Positions 57,419 through 64,000 of a stretch of DNA of 64,000 bases are shown in pieces. Location: the NCBI GenBank assembly GCA_003254905.1, contig QANU01094673.1, forward strand, positions 175,447 to 239,446. The letters run 5' to 3'. A program made the position numbers and the translations under genes. This DNA is from Nissolia schottii. Taxonomy: Eukaryota; Streptophyta; Magnoliopsida; Fabales; Fabaceae. Below the pieces are notes generated by a model. The model searched no databases, was not told the DNA's origin, and saw only the letters and a program-made list of their open reading frames with translations. Numbering within the stretch: the first letter of the stretch is position 1; the number at the start of each line of letters is the position of its first letter.

Positions 57419-60400
57419 ATGGGTTCTCCGAAAGAGCAAGAAGGAGGAGGAGGAGCCAAGTGCGTGTGGGTGCACGGCCCAATCATCGTCGGCGCCGGGC
57501 CCTCCGGCATCGCCGTCGCCGCCTGCCTCTCCGAACGCGACATCCCGTGCGTGATCCTCGAGAGGAGCGACTGCATAGCCTCGCTCTGGCAAAGCAGAAC
57601 CTACGACCGTCTCAAGCTCCACCTCCCGAAACAGTTCTGCGAGCTTCCCCTCTTCGGCTTCCCTGCAAATTTCCCAAAATACCCCACAAAGCACCAGTTC
57701 CTCTCTTACATGGAGTCCTACGCCTCGCACTTCGACATCCACCCGCGCTTCGGCCAGGCCGTCAGCAGCGCCGAGTTCGACCCGGACTCGGAGATTTGGG
57801 TCGTCAGGACCCGGGAGTTCGTTTACATCTCGCCGTGGCTGGTCGTGGCCACCGGCGAGAACGCGGATCCCGTGATTCCGAGGATCCACGGGATGGAGCT
57901 TTTTAATGGGCCCGTTTCTCACACCAGTGCGTACAAGTCTGGTTCTGAGTACAAGAACCAGAAGGTTTTGGTTGTTGGGTGTGGGAATTCTGGAATGGAA
58001 GTTAGCTTGGACCTTTGTAGGCACAATGCCATGCCTTACATGGTTGCAAGAAATACAGTGAGTTCTCTCTCTCTCTCTCTCTCTCTTCCTTCCTTGTGCT
58101 TCTATATTACAAAAATGCTACATGTATACATAATTTTATACATCCATACATACACCATTAATAATGCACAAACTTTATTCTCATAAGTGCACAAACATTA
58201 CAAACTTATAAATGATGTTCTCAATTATACTTAATTAAATGTACAAACATTATAGACATTAAAACGCAAACTTTATGTATATAAGTATATAGTGTATGTA
58301 TGGTGTATATTTTTTGATATACGTGTAATGGGACTCACCATATTACTACCTCTATCTTCACTTTTTAGCTATACTTAGATGTATTAATGTAAAAATATGT
58401 TTAAAAATTAAAAATAACATTTGAAAGCAGAAACAGGGAGTATATTGTTAGAGTAACCAAAAATGTTACACGCAACTAGAAATTTTGGGAGAAAATAAGG
58501 TGTATTATTATTGGCTATAGAGATTCTATCACTTTATTGCATCTCATCGCCACTAGTATAGTTTTTGTTAAAATTCTGTTTGTGTAGCGTTACTTTATTA
58601 TTAAATGTTAAGTTTTGGGGGGGCGTTTATTGAGTAACCCATAAAAGATAAATATGTATTGATAAAATAAATATGTGAAGGGTTGAATGCATTAAAAATA
58701 TTGAAAATAATAAATTATTTTATTATAAGTTTCTTAACAAATGTTCTAAAGATATTTATTAGTATAAACTTTAATATTTAGTATTTTTTATGTATTGATT
58801 ATATGCCCTATTTTAATTTTAATTTTATTTTTATTTTTAATACATAAGCTTTTAAATAGCATTATTGTTTAGAATATGGAGTATTAAATGATAGAAAAAC
58901 AGTGGTTGTTTGTGTTGTTGTGATTATTAATTAATCATGGTACATAATAATTGTTCACAAGTACTGAAATTGACGTCATGACTATGTTATTTGTTTGCTT
59001 TTCCCATTTTTGGGTGTGTCCTTTCTTGCTCATTTTTGGTATCAATTTTAAATGATGCAAGGTACATGTTCTTCCTAGGGAGATGTTTGGCTTCTCATCA
59101 TTTGGGGTAGCCATGGCACTCAATAAATGGTTCCCACTAAAGCTGGTAGACAAGTTCCTCTTGCTGGTGACAAGCTTCATGTTGGGAAACACAAGCCACT
59201 ATGGCATCAGAAGGCCCAAAACAGGCCCAATGGAACTCAAACTTGCCACTGGGAAAACCCCCGTCCTTGATGTCGGTCAAGTGGCACAAATTAAATCCGG
59301 TAACATTAAGGTATACACTACAATTTAATTTGATGGAAAATTAATGAAATTAATAATCCAACTTGTTGATCTTAGAGTATTAATTAATTGTGCTTTCAAT
59401 TTTGTCATACCTTGAGGCTAAGATTTGTTAGGGTTTTTTTTTTTTTTTTCTTGAAGGTGATGGAAGGTGTGAAGGAGATAACAAGAAATGGAGCAAAATT
59501 TGTGGATGGACAAGAGAAGGAATTCGATGCTATAATCTTGGCAACGGGATACAAGAGCAACGTGCCTACTTGGCTCAAGGTTAGAAGTTAGAAATTAGAA
59601 AATTAAAAATAAATTGAATAACCTGATCTGTTGTTGCGTTTTTAGCTCTATCTTATTATTATGAAGCACTCGTGACCTATCGCTTTCTTAGGCTTTGGGA
59701 CACATGCAGAGAGCAGAAACCTACAAATGTCTTCTTTTCTTCATGCAAAGAAGAATAGAATAAAATCAGCTTGGGGTCTGTGCTTGGGGTTCTACCACTT
59801 CTTTAATTAAAATATAATTTTTCCTCCTTTTCTTTTATACAACTGATCTTATAACTCTAGTTGAAAATTCAAAAAAAATATTCATATAAAATATAACTTT
59901 TACTTTAATTAATACGTGATTTAAGAGCACTAATTAATAATTACTAAAAACTACTATATATTTATTTACATGCATAATCTCCATCACAATAATATATTAT
60001 GTGAGAAATTTAGAACTCTGCAGTTGGTGTGACTTGTGACGTTTTATGATGTGTAATGATCACGAAATATCTCGTTTGCAAGTTGTAAAAGGCCCTCAAA
60101 GAAATAAGAGATATTTTCAATTTTTTTTAGACACACATATAAATTATGAATCTTATAAAATTTATTAAAAATATATTTAAATATATGTAAAATTTATTAT
60201 TATTTTTGTGTGTATACTCAGCAATATCTAAAAAAATAATTTTTTATGCTCTTTTCTTGCCTGCCACAGGCAGTGGTGCTGTGCGGAAACCTGTTGAGTA
60301 TCTGCCCCCACCCCTCTGTCAATTCATTCTTCTTCAAATTTAATTATTATTTAATCATTGACCAAAAAATAAATATATTATTTAGTCAAATCAAATTATT

Positions 60401-60854
60401 TTTGTTCCATCTCATTTTTTTGTGGGTAAAGGAGGAGGGTATGGAGCTACCATCGTCTGAAAAAATTTGTAGCATATGCATGCTGTCAGTAAAATCCAAA
60501 ATATGAGTATGGTGCATCCTTCTAATATTTTATTACAAGATTAGACATCTTATTTAAATTCTCTTATAATTTTTATAAAATAAAATTTAGGTGAGTTTAA
60601 TACATATGATTAATTCTTTTTTCTTTTCCTTTCAGAGTTGTGATTCTTTTACCGAAGATGGAATGCCGAAAACGCCCTTCCCCAATGGTTGGAAAGGAAA
60701 GCATGGCTTGTATACAGTGGGTTTCACAAGAAGAGGTCTTCATGGAACCTCTTGTGATGCCATTAAGATCGCTAATGACATAGCCGAGCAGTGGAGGACT
60801 GTTAAGGACAAGAGTTACAGTAATTCACAAATCATCCTACTCAAGAATTCGTAG
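57419..60854 (+). CDS. YUC: YUCCA flavin-containing monooxygenase (auxin biosynthesis)
   Basis: Four exons, all phase 0: 57419-58057, 59062-59310, 59457-59579 and 60636-60854, giving 409 residues, the normal YUCCA length. Donors are GTGAGT, GTATAC and GTTAGA; acceptors end CAAG, GAAG and TTTCAG. Motifs in order: FAD-binding GAGPSG (about residue 26), the [16 protein letters not shown] block, FMO signature [16 protein letters not shown]-binding GCGNSG, and [15 protein letters not shown]; the C-terminus has [25 protein letters not shown] enzymes convert indole-3-pyruvate to indole-3-acetic acid in the cytosol or at the ER, the rate-limiting step of the main auxin route. The sequence ([23 protein letters not shown]) resembles the YUC1/YUC4 group from memory. 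A (TC)n run begins six bases after the first donor. No disabling change was seen. Confidence 0.96.
58064..58085. repeat. (TC)n microsatellite next to the YUCCA intron 1 donor
   Basis: Eleven TC dinucleotides start a few bases into intron 1. The number of repeats is likely to vary between accessions and gives a natural marker for the gene. Confidence 0.9.
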
Positions 60855-61785
60855 AACCTTAATAACTCTCCCAAATAAGATGTGCAAGTTGGTATTTAAT
60901 TTGTTGAGGAAAAAAGATAAAAAGAAGAAAGAAAGAAAGAAAAGGAGAAGAAGAAATGAGAGACGAATCCCGAGAGTTAGGGCCACGTGTAATTGCACTA
61001 GCTTTTCTTCCTTTTTTCCTTTTTTCCATGTCGTTGTTTCCCGGTTTTTCTGTGTATGTACAATTTTGTATTTAGGGGCACATAAGCTTTGCTAAGTAGT
61101 CAAGTTTTTGCTTTGTACAAAACAGTTTCATAAATGAAATGGTTGGTACCTTAGTACAAAATGCAACATAGTGGTATGTATGTGCATTTACATATGCCTT
61201 AGCACAAAGTGAAACTGAGCAAGTGGTAAAATACATTACATATTGGAATTAAAAATGGAGCATAACAAGAACTAAATTCAGACATGGAGAAGAGAGAAAA
61301 ACTTTGGGAATGGTTGTGCAGATTATGTGTATTTTCACTATGGAGAGATTGAATCTCTCGATTACAGATTATAGTCGACTACATTCTTATCTAAACTCCA
61401 CAACTGCTATATCTTGTGCATTCTATATCTTGTGTATATATACTAGCTACCTATGCAAGTTAACAACTGCTAATTGAACCTCCAGTTGTCATAAATATAA
61501 TCAACTAGCTATTAATTACTCAGGGAGGTCTGATCTGGTGCGGTGGAGGTGTATCCTAGTGTCAGAGCAAACTGTCAACTACCACATTTACTCTTACATG
61601 TCGCCAATTTTGACTATAACAATTTTTGTTGGTAAATTGACAGAAAATTTATTTTTTTATTCATAACAATACAATAAAATAAAAACTGCAATTTTATGGA
61701 GTTGAACGGGGCTTAAACAAAGAGCCCAATCACGCAAAACAAACTATAACTCAAGCCTAGGCAATGCAGCCTCGGCTAAAATATA
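60855..61785. other. YUCCA 3' UTR and intergenic DNA
   Basis: The YUCCA 3' UTR probably extends to about 61130, where AATGAAAT could serve as a poly(A) signal. It contains an AAGAAAGAAAG-type purine run at 60925-60955. No gene was recognised in the remainder. Confidence 0.4.
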
Positions 61786-62052
61786 CTCCCTTCGTCTATT
61801 TTTTGTTGTCATTTTTAACAAAAACACACAGTTTAAAAAATCATTTAATGACACTAAAATAAATAAAATATTGTGTGTAGACAAAATTAACTTAGCTAGT
61901 GCTATAGTAATTAAGTGTTATTGGAAGTGTGAGAGATAACAAGGATAAACTTGTAAAAAAATGCATTTAATGCTTCCTTAATCTAATCAAATGACAAATA
62001 ATCTTAGACAAATTTTTGTTTGAAAAACGACAACAAAAGTGGACAGATGGAG
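61786..62052. mobile_element. Stowaway-like MITE
   Basis: Inverted ends CTCCCTTCGTCTATTTTTTG and, on the other strand, CTCCATCTGTCCACTTTTG, flanked by TA on both sides (61784-61785 and 62053-62054). The CTCCCTCCGT-type end and TA duplication define the Stowaway (Tc1/mariner) group. 267 bp, non-coding. Confidence 0.85.
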
Positions 62053-62054
62053 TA

Positions 62055-64000
62055 TCTAACATTGTCTTTGGTCTTAAGATAAGATTGTATAGTGGAGACA
62101 AGATTGTGTTTGGTAGTGGTGTAGAGGACATGGTGATTGTCTTTGTATCTTGTTTGAATTTATGGGGACAAGACAAAAAAAAATACAAATTTTTTTTTAC
62201 CCTGATTTATATTATCAGTCAAAAGTATTTTTTTATCCCTAATTTATATTATTAGTCAAAAATCCATTTTACATTTGATTTATATTAACAATTAAAAGTC
62301 TATTTTAATCAATATGTATAAAGCCTGAGAGTACAAAAAGTATAACATGCCCAACAACATTATAAGGGGAATTTTGTGGTAGCCAAAGTAATTACATGGG
62401 TACGGTACATGGACATTCACAGACCAATCATAGTTGTTTTTTTCTTTTTATATATATATATATACAAAGACTAATCATAGTTTAACACCTAATTTAAGTG
62501 TATATATATATGTAATATAAAATTTATAGATTTAATTATTTACGATTATAATTTAGTCCTTTCTTAAAATTTAATTACAAAATATCTTTCTTAGGCCTTG
62601 TTTAGTATATGGAATAAGATCGGATGATATTAGTTGATATTATAAAATTTAATTTTATAACATGTTTTGTGTAACACATGATAATATAATATTATCTTGT
62701 GTAATTTATTTTTATGCTATGATTATTGGATAATAATTATGAGACTTCAAGCGATCTTACTAGACATGATAATATTTTCTCTTTTTTTTCAAATCCCAAA
62801 TTAACACAATTTTTCTTGCATTCCTGTTTTCTACTCCCTTTCTTCGTGATGTTGTGATCCATGGCAGCGCACGTGACTAGGGTGAGTGGGCGGCAGTGAC
62901 ACAACCATGACGATGGTGGAACATAATAGTCACAAAAAAAGTTTAAAGGATTTTCTATTGGGTTACAAGGGTGACAAACAAGCCAATTCTTTGTTGTGCT
63001 TTTGTTGGAGTTGTGAGGATGATGAAGAAGTCAGTTCAGGAAGTGCTGGTGGTAAGGAATTAGGGATGGAAGATAAAATATTAAGAGGCTTTTTGGTTAT
63101 CCATTATTTTAGGGAAAAACTATCATATGCCCTAAGAGAATTGTTTAAGGAACTAAAAATAAAAATATTCTATTGAGAAATGAGATTTTTAAAATTATAA
63201 AATTTACTATTCTTAGTTCCTTAACCAATGTCGACATTGGTTAACAAAACCTTTTATTTTTATTTTTATTTTATATTTAATAACAAAAACATTGATGTGA
63301 AAATAGGTATGGTTGGTGATCTCTTTTTTTAATTACAGTGGCAGAAATTGAAAAAAAAAAATTTGGAAATTTCAAATGTTTCCGCTTATCAAAAAAGTGA
63401 TTAAAAAAATTAATTTTTTTGTTATAGAGTTGAACGAGCTAAAAACATATTTTTGTTTTTGTAAGCTATATTTAAGTTCTACTTAAAAGTCGAAAACAAG
63501 CTAAGAAGGATATTTTGTAATTATATTTTAAGAAATGACTAAATTATAATTGTAAATAATTAAATATATAAACTTTATATTACATGGATTTAAATTAAGT
63601 GCTAACGTATGATTGGTCCATGTAAGTCTCGGTACCATACGCATGAAATCACTTAGGGTACCATAGAAATCCCCATGTTATAAAAATCAACAAATTTCAG
63701 ATTAAAATCTAGAGAGTATCATGCATCGTTAATTAATTTAGATTATGAAAAAAAAATGAAAATAAGTATTTTCAATACTAGGAAAATTAATTAAGGGTGT
63801 ATTTGTTTAGCTTATTTTGCTTAAAAAATTATTTTTTGAATCAATATTTTTCATATACTTCGTTAAATTTTAAAAAACTGATAAGAATCTAAAAAAAATT
63901 ATTTTCAACTTTTCATCAGAAGCTAAACAATCTAACTTCTTAAAATAAAACATGTTTTCACTTTTTTTTGTCTACCAAAAAACCTTTTGTCTAAAAAAAT
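62055..64000. other. AT-rich intergenic DNA, no gene recognised
   Basis: No convincing gene. GGCCTTGTTTAG at about 62595 looks like a transposon end but no partner end was found. A 97-codon open frame at 62886-63176 lacks a clear ATG start and family features. TA-rich microsatellites occur near 62450 and 62500. Confidence 0.4.

Noticed and set aside
57362-58024. A 220-codon reverse ORF opposite YUCCA exon 1
   Set aside because: It is the antisense shadow of a GC-rich, strongly biased coding exon.
62590-62780. GGCCTTGTTTAG-type end resembling a MITE
   Set aside because: No matching inverted end or target duplication was found nearby.
62886-63176. A 96-codon forward ORF (KSLKDFLLGYKGDKQ...)
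   Set aside because: It lacks an ATG at the claimed start, has no recognised domain and sits in AT-rich intergenic DNA. It may be a fragment, but I cannot support it.
1-64000. tRNA, rRNA, CRISPR arrays, operons or bacterial-type systems
   Set aside because: None was seen. The DNA is a plant nuclear region with intron-containing genes, so prokaryotic feature types do not apply, and no cloverleaf or rRNA sequence was recognised by eye.

Overview
The window is nuclear DNA of a flowering plant, a eudicot. Its genes have GT-AG introns in AT-rich DNA, the proteins are plant-specific (a YUCCA auxin-synthesis enzyme, an EPFL peptide hormone, a chloroplast NDH subunit), and most of the rest is plant transposons. 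The style of the LTR elements suggests a phaseoloid legume, but that is an impression from memory, not something shown here. A run of N (31966-32453) marks an assembly gap.

Layout. 1-11 kb is repeat-rich: a foldback transposon, two facing pieces of a long LTR family (called LTR-A here), an Athila-like gypsy LTR and a decayed gypsy protease on the minus strand. 11.6-16.9 kb holds a three-exon EPFL peptide gene (minus), rebuilt here from phase-compatible exons, with a 4.7 kb intron. 17-22.5 kb is LTR debris, including an LTR next to an antisense Transposase_28-like ORF. 23.5-26.2 kb is a two-exon PP2A B'/B56 subunit gene (minus). 27.5-32.7 kb is again transposon debris (copia LTRs, a gypsy reverse-transcriptase piece, a decayed 'putative plant transposon protein', and the foldback element holding the gap). 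33-43.4 kb carries PNSB3 (six exons, minus), an unrecognised small gene just upstream of it, and a direct duplication (33064-36173 and 40147-43366) that copied the last PNSB3 exon and the promoter of the small gene. 43.4-52.5 kb is nested LTR DNA with an interrupted plant-mobile-domain pseudogene. 52.8-56 kb is rich in small inverted-repeat elements, one inside another. 57.4-60.9 kb is an intact four-exon YUCCA flavin monooxygenase gene (plus). The end is AT-rich with one Stowaway-like MITE.

The four recognised genes are not an operon or a known pathway. YUCCA makes auxin, EPFL is a secreted developmental signal, PP2A B' is a phosphatase targeting subunit and PNSB3 serves cyclic electron flow in chloroplasts. 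I found no sign of a new multi-gene system. The most interesting material is structural: a transposon family with arrays of a GAGTTTA heptamer and a 9-bp target duplication, two cases of an antisense extra ORF beside a Tat-type LTR, and the duplication around PNSB3. Exon coordinates were worked out by hand from splice signals, reading phase and family knowledge; none has transcript support here.
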